The notes under the pieces are model-generated. The model did no database searches. It saw only the letters and a list, made by a program, of their open reading frames with translations, and was not told the origin of the DNA. The translations under genes and the position numbers were made by a program. DNA of 64,000 nucleotides from Bacteroidota bacterium (GTDB lineage Bacteria; Bacteroidota; Bacteroidia; Bacteroidales; Prolixibacteraceae): the NCBI GenBank assembly GCA_030698405.1, contig JAUYMU010000132.1, positions 43,718 to 107,717 of the forward strand, in the 5' to 3' direction. The stretch's first letter is position 1. Each line of letters starts with the position of its first letter. Shown piece by piece: positions 26,976 to 35,828 of this stretch.

Positions 26976-28607
26976 ATGAAAAGCTCTTATTTTAGGTACT
27001 TAAAATGGGTTTTGCTCATTTGCTTCATGATTGGTTCAACCGTTGGCAAGGCGGCAGTCTGGCAATGGTCTGTCGAAGTGGCCAGTGTGGTTTCCGGCGA
27101 AACCAATGCGCATCCGAGGGCATTTCTCTGGATTCCGGAGAATTGCAAACAGGTTCGGGCAGTGATTGTTGGTCAGCATAACATGTCGGAGGAGAATATT
27201 TTCGAGCATCCCAGGTTTCGCAAAACAATGGCTGAACAGGGTATTGCCGAAGTTTGGGTTACTCCCGCCATTGATATGGTGTTTGATTTTAATAACGGTG
27301 CTGGCGAAAAATTTGAAGGTATGCTGAAAGCGCTGGCCGCAGAATCAGGGTACAGCGAATTGGCTTTTGCTCCGGTCATCCCCATCGGTCATTCTGCCTG
27401 TGCCAGCTATCCGTGGAACTTTGCAGCCTGGAATCCGGAACGGACATTAGCCATCATTTCAGAGCATGGCGATGCGCCATTGACCAACCTCACCGGAAGT
27501 GGACGACCAAATCCCGATTGGGGAAACCGCAACATCGACGGTGTTCCCGGCGTGATGATTGAGGGCGAATACGAATGGTGGGAAGATCGGGTTCAACCAG
27601 CGCTCAATTTTAAGCAACGGTTTCCCAATGCAGCCATTTCATTTTTTTGTGATGCCGGTCGCGGTCATTTCGATGTATCCGATCAGTTGGTTGATTACCT
27701 GTCACTTTTCCTGAAAAAAGCTGTTCAATACCGATTGCCCAAGGTGAGTCCGCTTGATGGCCCGGTGAAACTAATTCCGGTTAATCCTGAAAATGGATGG
27801 TTGAAAGAAAGATGGAAAAAAGATCAAAAACCTCAATTTCCGGCAGCTTCCTATTCCGAATACAATGGCGATCGAAAAGATGCATTCTGGTATTTCGATC
27901 GGGAAATGGTCGAAGTTACTGAAAAACAGTATGCAAAGGTTCGGGGAAAAAAGGAACAGTATCTGGGCTTTAGTAAGAATGGGCAACTTCTGCCTTTTAA
28001 TCAAAAACAACATGCGCGGATTATTGGCAAGTTTGAACCGGAAGCCGATGGACTGACTTTTCATCTTCGCGCTGAATTCACAGATACATTGCGCTCTGTC
28101 CTATCAACCAGTCATGGAAAAGGAAAACCGACTATCAGCCGGATTTGTGGTTCGGTTGAAAAGGTGAACGATACCACCTTAACTGTTCGTTTTTACCGGA
28201 TGGGTATGAACAGCGAGCGTCGAACCGGCGACATTTGGTTATTGGCAAGCCATTCCGGGGATAAAAATTATAAAAGCTCCGTACAGCAATTCAATATGCG
28301 AATACCGCTCCGAAACATTGAAGGAATCGATCAGAAAATCACATTTGCGCCTCTTTCAAATATAAAAAATGGAACGAAATCGCTTACTTTAAGCGCCTCG
28401 TCCACCAGCGGAATGCCGGTTTATTTCTACGTTCAGGAAGGGCCTGCTGAAATTAAAGACGGGAAACTGGTTTTTACGAAAATTCCGCCACGAAGTAAAT
28501 TTCCGGTGAAAGTAACCGTATTTGCCTGGCAATATGGACGGTCGGTTGAACCAAAAATTAAATCAGCCGAACCGGTAGTGCATAGTTTTTGGATAGAAAA
28601 GAATTAA
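26976..28607 (+). CDS. Secreted alpha/beta-hydrolase esterase (carbohydrate-esterase-like)
   Basis: 543 residues with a signal peptide (MKSSYFRYLKWVLLICFMIG). The alpha/beta-hydrolase domain covers about residues 30-255. The nucleophile elbow is PIGHSACASYPW (Ser140, a GxSxC variant of GxSxG), and the likely catalytic His is His231 in GRGHFDVSDQ. An additional beta-rich C-terminal domain follows (about 330-540). It may remove methyl or acetyl groups from pectic sugars; a resemblance to CE19-type pectin methylesterases is possible but from memory only. It is the last plus-strand gene of the locus and converges with the Gfo/Idh gene, whose stop is five bases away. Confidence 0.75.
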   Translation: MKSSYFRYLKWVLLICFMIGSTVGKAAVWQWSVEVASVVSGETNAHPRAFLWIPENCKQVRAVIVGQHNMSEENIFEHPRFRKTMAEQGIAEVWVTPAIDMVFDFNNGAGEKFEGMLKALAAESGYSELAFAPVIPIGHSACASYPWNFAAWNPERTLAIISEHGDAPLTNLTGSGRPNPDWGNRNIDGVPGVMIEGEYEWWEDRVQPALNFKQRFPNAAISFFCDAGRGHFDVSDQLVDYLSLFLKKAVQYRLPKVSPLDGPVKLIPVNPENGWLKERWKKDQKPQFPAASYSEYNGDRKDAFWYFDREMVEVTEKQYAKVRGKKEQYLGFSKNGQLLPFNQKQHARIIGKFEPEADGLTFHLRAEFTDTLRSVLSTSHGKGKPTISRICGSVEKVNDTTLTVRFYRMGMNSERRTGDIWLLASHSGDKNYKSSVQQFNMRIPLRNIEGIDQKITFAPLSNIKNGTKSLTLSASSTSGMPVYFYVQEGPAEIKDGKLVFTKIPPRSKFPVKVTVFAWQYGRSVEPKIKSAEPVVHSFWIEKN

Positions 28608-28612
28608 TTTTT

Positions 28613-29722
28613 TTACTTATCAAACTCGACCGTTTTCCCAGTTCTGGCAGACTCTCTGGCCGCATCTAAAATTTTGACGACCAACACATTGTTTTCCAAT
28701 GAGTAGGGATCGTATTTTGTCATTTTTATTTTCCCGCCAATTACATCAAAAAAATAGGAGAACGGATCTTCATAAACCGCAATCTCTTTTGATGTAACCT
28801 GCATGGCCTTTTCGGTCTTCATTGTATTGTTTCTCAGGCGCATGTTTTTATTGTCAGCTGCAATAATATATCCTGAATCGCCGTACAATTCTATGTCTTT
28901 TCTTCCGAAAGGCCAGTTCCACGAAGCCTGAATAATGCATTGAGATTCAGGATAGTTGACAATTATGGTTGCTTCATCATCTACTTTGGGGTAAATTTCA
29001 GGTTTGAAATTCCGGGTAACGGCTGTTACTGAAACGGGCTCTTGTCCTTTATGAATGTAAGTCATCAGATTTGCTCCGTAACATCCAAAATCAACTAAAG
29101 CGCCACCGCCGTTTTGAACAGGGTCGGTCAGCCAATCCAAAAAAAACTCGTCGCAACCAATTTCCTTTGGTCCCTGATGTCCGTCGTGAATAACAGCTTT
29201 TTTGATATTGCCGATGAAATTACTGTCGTTGACCAACTGAAAGGATTTTGCGGTAGTCGGATACCAGGATGTTTCGTAATTGGTAAGTAAATGAATGTGG
29301 TATTTTTTTGCAAGTTCTACCATCCTTTGAGCATGTTCGACATTGGTGGCCAGCGGTTTTTCAACCATTACATGTATTCCCCTGGGAGCACAGGCTTCAA
29401 CCACGGCCATGTGTTCGAAAATAGAACCGAATGCCACAACAGCTTCCGGCTTTACAATGTCCAGCATCTTTTCCAGATTGTTATGAATCAACTTGGTGTC
29501 GAAACCGAATTTTTTAGCCAGCGTTTTCGCCAGTTCGGTATTGGTTTCAAAAACTCCAACCAATTGAAAATCTGTCTTTTCTTTTCGTCCCAATATAAAC
29601 GATGTATGTCCATGGGTTGCACCTGCAATTGCCAGTCGTATAGGTTTTTTTGCCGGAGTTTGTGCATTTATATTTGCCAAGGTAGTTATAATAAGTGCAT
29701 AGAGTAGGATCGTTCGTTTCAT
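28613..29722 (-). CDS. Exported Gfo/Idh/MocA-family oxidoreductase
   Basis: 369-residue NAD(P)-dependent sugar oxidoreductase. After a signal peptide (MKRTILLYALIITTLANINA) comes a Rossmann fold (IRLAIAGATHGHTSFILG) with the EKPLA motif of the family, then the alpha/beta C-terminal domain (GGGALVDFGCYG). The first in-frame ATG at 29818 would put 32 polar residues before the signal peptide, so the ATG at 29720-29722 is preferred. Export is typical of Bacteroidota members, which carry their nucleotide tightly bound. It converges with the polysaccharide locus and may oxidise or rearrange one of its sugars; substrate unknown. Confidence 0.85.
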   Translation of the reverse strand: MKRTILLYALIITTLANINAQTPAKKPIRLAIAGATHGHTSFILGRKEKTDFQLVGVFETNTELAKTLAKKFGFDTKLIHNNLEKMLDIVKPEAVVAFGSIFEHMAVVEACAPRGIHVMVEKPLATNVEHAQRMVELAKKYHIHLLTNYETSWYPTTAKSFQLVNDSNFIGNIKKAVIHDGHQGPKEIGCDEFFLDWLTDPVQNGGGALVDFGCYGANLMTYIHKGQEPVSVTAVTRNFKPEIYPKVDDEATIIVNYPESQCIIQASWNWPFGRKDIELYGDSGYIIAADNKNMRLRNNTMKTEKAMQVTSKEIAVYEDPFSYFFDVIGGKIKMTKYDPYSLENNVLVVKILDAARESARTGKTVEFDK

Positions 29723-29816
29723 AATTTTCAAATTTTGGTTCAGTAAGAATACAAATATAGCTTTATCCTTAAATAACTTATCTTTACCCGACTGAGTTTC
29801 TATATTTCGATTTTGC

Positions 29817-31085
29817 ATGAAGAAGGTTTTAATTATTACCTATTATTGGCCGCCGTCGGGTGGGGCAGGAGTACAGCGGTGGCTGAAGTTTGCCAAATAT
29901 TTGCCTGAATTTGGCTGGCAACCGGTTATTCTCACGGTCGATCCCGAATATGCCAGTTATCCGCAACGCGACGAAAGCCTGCTTTCCGAAGTGAATCCTG
30001 AATGTTTGGTTTTTACAACCAAAAGCTTCGAACTATATAACTTATATAAACTTATCTCCGGAAAAAAGGAAGTCCCATACGGCGGTTTTGCCAACGAATC
30101 TAAAGAAGGTTTGTTCCAGAAAGCTTCGAAATTCCTGCGCGGAAACTTTCTGTTGCCCGATCCGCGCAAAGGTTGGAACAGATATGCCCTGAAAAAAGCG
30201 GAAGAATTGATCCGGGAATTTGATATCGATACCGTGGTAACAACCAGTCCGCCGCATTCGACTCAACTCATCGGGCTCAAACTGAAAAAGAAATTCAACA
30301 TCAGATGGATTGCCGATTTACGCGATCCCTGGACGGATATTTATTACTACAACCAGTTTATGCACACCGCGTTAGCGCGCTACATTGACAAGCAATATGA
30401 ACGTAAAGTGGTTGAAAATTCCGACCTGCTTATTTCCGTAAGTGAAGATGTGAAACGCATTTTTGCCGAAAAGTCGAAATTGCCCATAGCTGCAAAAACA
30501 GTTGTGATTCCGAACGGATTTGATGAGGATGACTTCAGGATAAAAGTAGTGCCGACCGAAACCAAAAAAGTGATTACTTACACCGGAACCATTTCGGAAG
30601 CGTATGATGTTGACTGTTTTCTGGATGCTTTACAAGGCCTTGAAAGTGATTTGAAACAACAATTACGAATCAGGTTCGTTGGTAAAGTGCCGCCAGCGGT
30701 GGTTCAGAAATTCAGGGCAACCGGGCTTGAAATTGAATTGGTTGGATATGTCGATCATCCAAAATCCATCGAATATTTGTTGCGGTCTGATTTGCTTTTG
30801 CTGGTTATTCCGAAGGTGAAGAACAATCGGGGAATTCTGACGGGTAAGTTTTTTGAATACCTGGCGTCGCGAAAACCGGTTCTGGCCATTGGCCCAATTG
30901 ACGGCGATCTGGCCAAAATCATTCAGGAAACCAAATGCGGTCAAATGTTTGACTATTCCGATTCAGAAGGAATGCGACATTTTATGCAGGAAAGTCTGGA
31001 TCGTCCGGTTTCAGTGAATGACATTGCAATTGAATATTCAAGAAAAAAGTTAACCGGAAAGTTGGCCACGCTGCTAAAGGCTTAA
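29817..31085 (+). CDS. Family 4-type glycosyltransferase
   Basis: 422 residues, GT-B fold, cytoplasmic. The N-terminal domain opens MKKVLIITYYWPPSGGAGVQ, a standard GT4 start, and contains ADLRDPWTDIYYY. The C-terminal domain has SVSEDVKRIF, VIPNGFDEDDF, ITYTGTISEAYDV and the donor-site helix region KNNRGILTGKFFEYLASRKPVLA. It probably transfers a sugar from a nucleotide donor in surface-polysaccharide or glycolipid assembly; donor and acceptor cannot be told. The next gene, 11 bases downstream, is also of glycan-assembly type. The start is 95 bases from that of the divergent Gfo/Idh gene. Confidence 0.88.
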   Translation: MKKVLIITYYWPPSGGAGVQRWLKFAKYLPEFGWQPVILTVDPEYASYPQRDESLLSEVNPECLVFTTKSFELYNLYKLISGKKEVPYGGFANESKEGLFQKASKFLRGNFLLPDPRKGWNRYALKKAEELIREFDIDTVVTTSPPHSTQLIGLKLKKKFNIRWIADLRDPWTDIYYYNQFMHTALARYIDKQYERKVVENSDLLISVSEDVKRIFAEKSKLPIAAKTVVIPNGFDEDDFRIKVVPTETKKVITYTGTISEAYDVDCFLDALQGLESDLKQQLRIRFVGKVPPAVVQKFRATGLEIELVGYVDHPKSIEYLLRSDLLLLVIPKVKNNRGILTGKFFEYLASRKPVLAIGPIDGDLAKIIQETKCGQMFDYSDSEGMRHFMQESLDRPVSVNDIAIEYSRKKLTGKLATLLKA

Positions 31086-31096
31086 AATACTGAAAT

Positions 31097-32899
31097 ATGA
31101 GCAAAACCATCATTATAAACCGGCCTCTCGACGATTCGGAAATTGAAGAAATCGAACTTTTAATTGAAGAAGGAGTCAAAGTTTTTGCTTTATCGGGAAG
31201 TAATTCGCCGGATTTTGCACAACCAATTATTCTGACTTCCGAAGAAAAGCGGCAGCTGAATTATCAAACAATGGAAGAGGTGCTTCAGTTTGGCGATTTG
31301 CCGGTTGGCGATCAAACAGTGGCCGATCTTTTCAGGATTGACAATGCGAGTATTTGGCATTACCATAAATTCAGGGTGTATTTTGCCGTGCGAAACCTGA
31401 TGTATTTTCTGAAGCCGGTAAAACAGCAATTCAATACTTTTAATGATCATATTTGGTTTGTGACTCCCGATGTGTATATTTTGCGAAGAATATTTCCGGA
31501 GGTAGATTTCAGGTTTCCGGAGGAGGAATCCAAAAGCGAATTCAATTTCAAAATCCTGTTCAGTTATCTTTTTCTGATAAAAATTCGTTTCCTGAAAAAT
31601 TTGTTCCAGAAAAAGAAAAAGCCGGAATACCTTCTTTATATGACAGAAAAGTATTCTGCAGTGATGGATAAAAACACGCTGAAAACCAGGTCAGGACATC
31701 ATATTCTTGAATATTTGATCTCGGAACTCGACGGCCGTTTTGCCCTTTTAGCAGAGGTTTTAATGCCAAAACCGAAAGGTAAATCAGACTATTCATTCTC
31801 TAATAAGCAGTATCAAACCTCCCTGAACCATTGTCCGAAAATATTCCTGGAAGGTTTCCTGATTTCCGGAATGTTCAACAAAGAGGTTCGGCAATCAACA
31901 CGTACAGCTCGAATAACACTGAGAACTGCCTATCCGAAAGTTCCCAAAGCCGATCTTTCGTTGATTCAAAGACTTACATTCGAAGTTTTTCAGTCGCTCG
32001 ATTCATCTTCAGGATTCTTCCTTTTTAGGTATTTTGCTGCCCGAAAGTATTTTGCAGGTTCAGGAATAAAAGCCGTGATTGCAGGTGACGAAAATAGTCC
32101 GCTCACAAAGTCGATTCTGGATGCGGCCAAATTCTGCGGAATAAAAACCATCGGCTTACAGCATGGAACCATGCACGATTTGCATCCGGCATATCTTTTC
32201 ACGCCAAATGACAGCCGTAATCAGGTAATGCCCGACCTGACACTTACCTGGGGAAAATACTGGGAAGACTTTCTGATTGAAAAGGGAAATTACCCAAAAG
32301 ATTCGGTGATTTCAGTCGGACAAATCCGTACCGATATTATTCCGGTGTTGATGAAAGCTGAAAACCGGAAAAAGGCAAGTCCCACCGAGCAAATCCTTTT
32401 TGCCTCGCAGCCCCAACGCGATCCTGAGCTGAGGTATCAGGCAGCTTACGATGTTTTTAAGGCTGCCGGGAAATTGCCAAACACGCAACTGATTGTAAAG
32501 CTTCATCCGCGTGAATTTGCCGATTCGGGCTATTATTCGGCCATTGCCACCGAAGCCGGTTGTAAAAACTATACAATTGATAAAACCTCCGATTTGTATC
32601 AACTGATTGCTTCCTGCGATGTGCTGATTACCTGCTTTTCGACGGTTGGTACCGAAACCATTTATTTCTACAAGCCGCTGATAATTCTTGACCATTTGAA
32701 ACAGGACATTCTGGGTTATATTGCCGAAGGGGTCGCTTTTCAGGCCACCGATGCTGATAGTTTAGCTACTATTCTTTCCGGTATTTTCAGGGGAGCATTA
32801 AGGGTTGACCGTGTGAAATACGATTCGTTTATTCAGAAATACGCTTACCGGATTGACGGAAAAGTTGCCGAAAGGTGCATTGAGGCGATTACCGGATAA
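31097..32899 (+). CDS. Large GT-B-like protein, probable surface-glycan transferase
   Basis: 600 residues, not assigned to a named family. No signal peptide; a hydrophobic/basic patch near residues 155-180 (FKILFSYLFLIKIRFLKNLF) suggests membrane association. The C-terminal half resembles capsule or teichoic-type GT-B enzymes: LQHGTMHDLHPAYLF, then TWGKYWEDFLIEKG, KLHPREF and CFSTVGTETIYFYKPL, a layout shared with polysialyltransferase/CDP-glycerol transferase-like proteins and UDP-GlcNAc epimerase-like folds. It follows the GT4 gene by 11 bases, so the two are co-transcribed. Function in glycan assembly is inferred. Confidence 0.65.
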   Translation: MSKTIIINRPLDDSEIEEIELLIEEGVKVFALSGSNSPDFAQPIILTSEEKRQLNYQTMEEVLQFGDLPVGDQTVADLFRIDNASIWHYHKFRVYFAVRNLMYFLKPVKQQFNTFNDHIWFVTPDVYILRRIFPEVDFRFPEEESKSEFNFKILFSYLFLIKIRFLKNLFQKKKKPEYLLYMTEKYSAVMDKNTLKTRSGHHILEYLISELDGRFALLAEVLMPKPKGKSDYSFSNKQYQTSLNHCPKIFLEGFLISGMFNKEVRQSTRTARITLRTAYPKVPKADLSLIQRLTFEVFQSLDSSSGFFLFRYFAARKYFAGSGIKAVIAGDENSPLTKSILDAAKFCGIKTIGLQHGTMHDLHPAYLFTPNDSRNQVMPDLTLTWGKYWEDFLIEKGNYPKDSVISVGQIRTDIIPVLMKAENRKKASPTEQILFASQPQRDPELRYQAAYDVFKAAGKLPNTQLIVKLHPREFADSGYYSAIATEAGCKNYTIDKTSDLYQLIASCDVLITCFSTVGTETIYFYKPLIILDHLKQDILGYIAEGVAFQATDADSLATILSGIFRGALRVDRVKYDSFIQKYAYRIDGKVAERCIEAITG

Positions 32900-32950
32900 C
32901 TAAATATTTAAAAAGGGAAACAACAGCTTAGACTGAAGTTTCCCCTCCCG

Positions 32951-32985
32951 GATTTTAAAAAGGTGGCACCTATCGACACCACCTT
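32951..32985 (-). terminator. Terminator of the Gfo/Idh-PmoA-like operon
   Basis: Stem AAGGTGG/CCACCTT (32960-32966 and 32979-32985). On the minus strand the hairpin is followed by TTTTTAAAAT, so it serves the minus-strand operon ending at 33009. Confidence 0.65.
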
Positions 32986-33008
32986 CCTATCACTCAAAAT
33001 TATTTTGC

Positions 33009-34421
33009 TTAACCCCGGTTGACTGAAGGTTTCAAATCTGTTAACTCTTCAATCCTCACCGGACGGCCTTCTTCAATACTCTTACGGGCGGCAATCCCAA
33101 TCAGGCTCGACATGACTCCGTCGCGGGTTCCGGCCGAATGTTTGTAAGGATCGGCCATATTCGGATCTTTGAATATTTTGTCGTGCAACCGTTCGTCGCC
33201 GCCTCCGTGTCCGGCACGAACACGCGGTACTTTTACGAGTTCCGTTTTACCGAAATTATCAGAGACCATTATTTCATCGTAGCCCTCTTCTTTTTCGCCA
33301 GTCTGGCTCATCTCCCTAGTATGCAAAGCGGCCTGATCAACCTGCTCTTTCATGCGCCACGGAATTCCTTCCCACGAATCAATGCGTCCGTCCATGCCGT
33401 TGAAAGCAATGGTGAAGCCTTCATAAGGCGAATAAGTAGTCAGCGAATAACTCACCTGAACCCCGTTGGCGTATTTAATCTGCACCGCCATTTTATCGTA
33501 AATGTCAATTTCCTCGCGCCACAAACAGTTGTCGCGGATGTAGCCATCGTATTTTTCATTACTTGTGTACAAATCCACCATTTGCTTGCTTTTGGTAATG
33601 TCCCAATAGAATTTGCACTTGTCGGTATAACCGCAATTACGACAGTTTGAACCTCTGAAGGCATTGTTTTTACCGTAGTGATCGAGCGAACCCATTGCTG
33701 TAACTTCAACCGGATCAGAGTCAATCCACCAGTTGAGCAAATCGAAATGGTGAGTGGCTTTGTGTACCAGCAAAGTTCCACCTTTGTCGCGTTCGCCATG
33801 CCAGCGACGGAAATAATCGGCGCCGTGTGAAGTATTCAGGTACCAGTGAAAATCGACCGAAGTAACTTTTCCCACACGCTGAGCGGCCAGGAGTTTTTTC
33901 AATTCAGTAAACTGTATTCCCCAACGGTAGTTGAAGCCCACAATTACTTTCCGGCCCCATTTCCGCTCGGCATCCAGGATGGCCTGACATTTCATTTCGT
34001 CAGTTGTCATCGGTTTTTCGGTAATCACATTACAGCCCATTTCGAGCGCCTTGATAATGAACAGGTGGTGAGTCGAATCCACTGTGGTTACAATCACTGT
34101 ATCGGGTTTGGTCTTCAGGATCATTTCCTCGAAGTTCGTAAAAACCGGACATTTTACTCCCATAAAATTAAGGGCATATTGCAAACGACCGGGATTGACA
34201 TCGCACAAACCTACAAACTCAATATCGTTTGGGTATCTGCTCAAAATACTTTTTCCCCAGAAGGAGGTTCCACGGCTACCGGTTCCGACCAGTGCCAGCT
34301 TCAGTTTTGCTTTTGCTCCTGAAACCATTGCTGACAGTGGATTCACGAACATTGCGCCGGCAGCAGCAGCGCCGGTTGTACCGATAAATTTACGGCGGCT
34401 AAAATTTTTCTGTTTCTCCAT
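33009..34421 (-). CDS. Tat-exported Gfo/Idh/MocA oxidoreductase with Cys cluster
   Basis: 470 residues. The twin-arginine signal is SRRKFIGTTGAAAAGAM. The Rossmann domain follows (KLALVGTGSRGTSFWG), with VITEKPMT at the family Lys-Pro position and the C-terminal dehydrogenase domain HKATHHFDLLNWW. Between them lies NCRNCGYTDKC, a cysteine-rich insertion seen in some exported members and possibly metal-binding. It is the last gene of a three-gene minus-strand operon with another Gfo/Idh enzyme (21 bases upstream) and a PmoA-like protein. Such sets are thought to work on oxidised or keto-sugars in the periplasm; this is inference from related operons. Confidence 0.88.
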   Translation of the reverse strand: MEKQKNFSRRKFIGTTGAAAAGAMFVNPLSAMVSGAKAKLKLALVGTGSRGTSFWGKSILSRYPNDIEFVGLCDVNPGRLQYALNFMGVKCPVFTNFEEMILKTKPDTVIVTTVDSTHHLFIIKALEMGCNVITEKPMTTDEMKCQAILDAERKWGRKVIVGFNYRWGIQFTELKKLLAAQRVGKVTSVDFHWYLNTSHGADYFRRWHGERDKGGTLLVHKATHHFDLLNWWIDSDPVEVTAMGSLDHYGKNNAFRGSNCRNCGYTDKCKFYWDITKSKQMVDLYTSNEKYDGYIRDNCLWREEIDIYDKMAVQIKYANGVQVSYSLTTYSPYEGFTIAFNGMDGRIDSWEGIPWRMKEQVDQAALHTREMSQTGEKEEGYDEIMVSDNFGKTELVKVPRVRAGHGGGDERLHDKIFKDPNMADPYKHSAGTRDGVMSSLIGIAARKSIEEGRPVRIEELTDLKPSVNRG

Positions 34422-34442
34422 AGTTAGAAGATTGGCGGTTGT

Positions 34443-35807
34443 TTATATAACTTCAGGCAAAAGATATGGAGCCCGGTATTCGCGCGAAAGCATGTTGTTG
34501 GCGTCGTCAATATCACTGCCAATAAAGCGTTCTGCTATCGGATCAAAAGCAAGCTGTTTGCCCAAACGATAGGAAATATTGCCGAGGTGAGCCAGCGATG
34601 AAGACAAATGTCCCGATTGTACCGGCCCGTTCTGAATACTCATATCGCGGGCACGGATGGCATCGAACCAGTTCTGGAAATGCAAGGTTAATTCACCTTT
34701 TTCTGAGCGGCTTGGACCTTTTTCTCGTTTTTCACCAAGGTAGGTTTCATACGTGTCGTAACCTTTAATCACCATATATCCTTTGTCGCCATAAAAAATG
34801 TTGCCAACTCCGGCGCCATCTTCAAGGTTGGTGCACCAGTTGCGCACTTCAAACTGAATTATTTTCTTTTCTTTCGGATAATGGTAAATCGAAGTTTGTA
34901 TTTCAGGAACTTCCTTGCAATCGTCCCACAGGAATTTGCCGCCCATAGAAGTGATTCTTTCAGGTAAACTATTCACGCCCAAACCCCACATACAAAGGTC
35001 GGTTTCGTGAATTCCCTGGTTTCCTACATCGCCATTGCCATAATTCCAGTGCCAGTGCCAGTTGTAATGCACAAGGTTTTTGCTGAACGGGCGCATTGGG
35101 GCAGGTCCGCACCACAAATCGTAATCCAGGCCGGCAGGAATCTGCGAAATACCCTTATCGCCAATATCCGGACGCCAGCGGTAAACCAGTCCGCGCGACA
35201 TATAAACCCGTCCAATCAAACCATCTTCGAGATGTTTAACTGCTTCGCGTATGGCCACCGAGCTGCGTAACTGAACACCATGCTGTACAATCCGGTTGTA
35301 TTTATAGGCAGCTTCAATCATTTTCTGGCCTTCGTAAATGTTGTGTGTCGCCGGTTTTTCAATGTAAACGTCTTTCCCGGCCTGACAAGCCCAGATCGAT
35401 TGCAGTGCATGCCAGTGGTTTGGGGTTGCAAGGGTCACGGCATCAATGGTTTTATCGTCGTAGGTTCTGCGGAAATCCTGCTCAATGGCCACTTTTTTGC
35501 CATACTTTTTCTCGAATTCGCTGGCCCGTTCCCTTAGAAGGTTCATATCCGGGTCGCACAATACGGCCACTTCAACATTCGATTTTTCCTGAAGTCCCAT
35601 GACTTCTTCAATGTGAGATTTACCCCTGCCGTTAATACCGAGTACTGCTACACGGATGCGGTCGTTGGCTCCTTTTACACTGGCCGGAATAATCTCAGGT
35701 TTTTTCACCTGGGCAGTAACTGCTGATGGCGCAACGGCTGCAATCAACGCTCCGGTTGCTGCTGTTCGTAGAAATGTTCTTCTTGAATTTTTTTCTTCCT
35801 TTTCCAT
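34443..35807 (-). CDS. Tat-exported Gfo/Idh/MocA oxidoreductase
   Basis: 454 residues with twin-arginine signal SRRTFLRTAATGALIAAV. Rossmann domain IRVAVLGINGRGKSHIEEV, family motif YIEKPATHNIYEGQ, then the C-terminal domain with HWHWNYGNGDVGNQGIHETD. It is 21 bases upstream of the second Gfo/Idh gene and 21 bases downstream of the PmoA-like gene, so all three share a transcript. Two different Gfo/Idh enzymes in one unit suggest sequential steps on one sugar, or oxidation at one position and reduction after removal of an aglycone. Substrate unknown. Confidence 0.88.
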   Translation of the reverse strand: MEKEEKNSRRTFLRTAATGALIAAVAPSAVTAQVKKPEIIPASVKGANDRIRVAVLGINGRGKSHIEEVMGLQEKSNVEVAVLCDPDMNLLRERASEFEKKYGKKVAIEQDFRRTYDDKTIDAVTLATPNHWHALQSIWACQAGKDVYIEKPATHNIYEGQKMIEAAYKYNRIVQHGVQLRSSVAIREAVKHLEDGLIGRVYMSRGLVYRWRPDIGDKGISQIPAGLDYDLWCGPAPMRPFSKNLVHYNWHWHWNYGNGDVGNQGIHETDLCMWGLGVNSLPERITSMGGKFLWDDCKEVPEIQTSIYHYPKEKKIIQFEVRNWCTNLEDGAGVGNIFYGDKGYMVIKGYDTYETYLGEKREKGPSRSEKGELTLHFQNWFDAIRARDMSIQNGPVQSGHLSSSLAHLGNISYRLGKQLAFDPIAERFIGSDIDDANNMLSREYRAPYLLPEVI

Positions 35808-35828
35808 TGGATATTTAGTTTATGTTGG

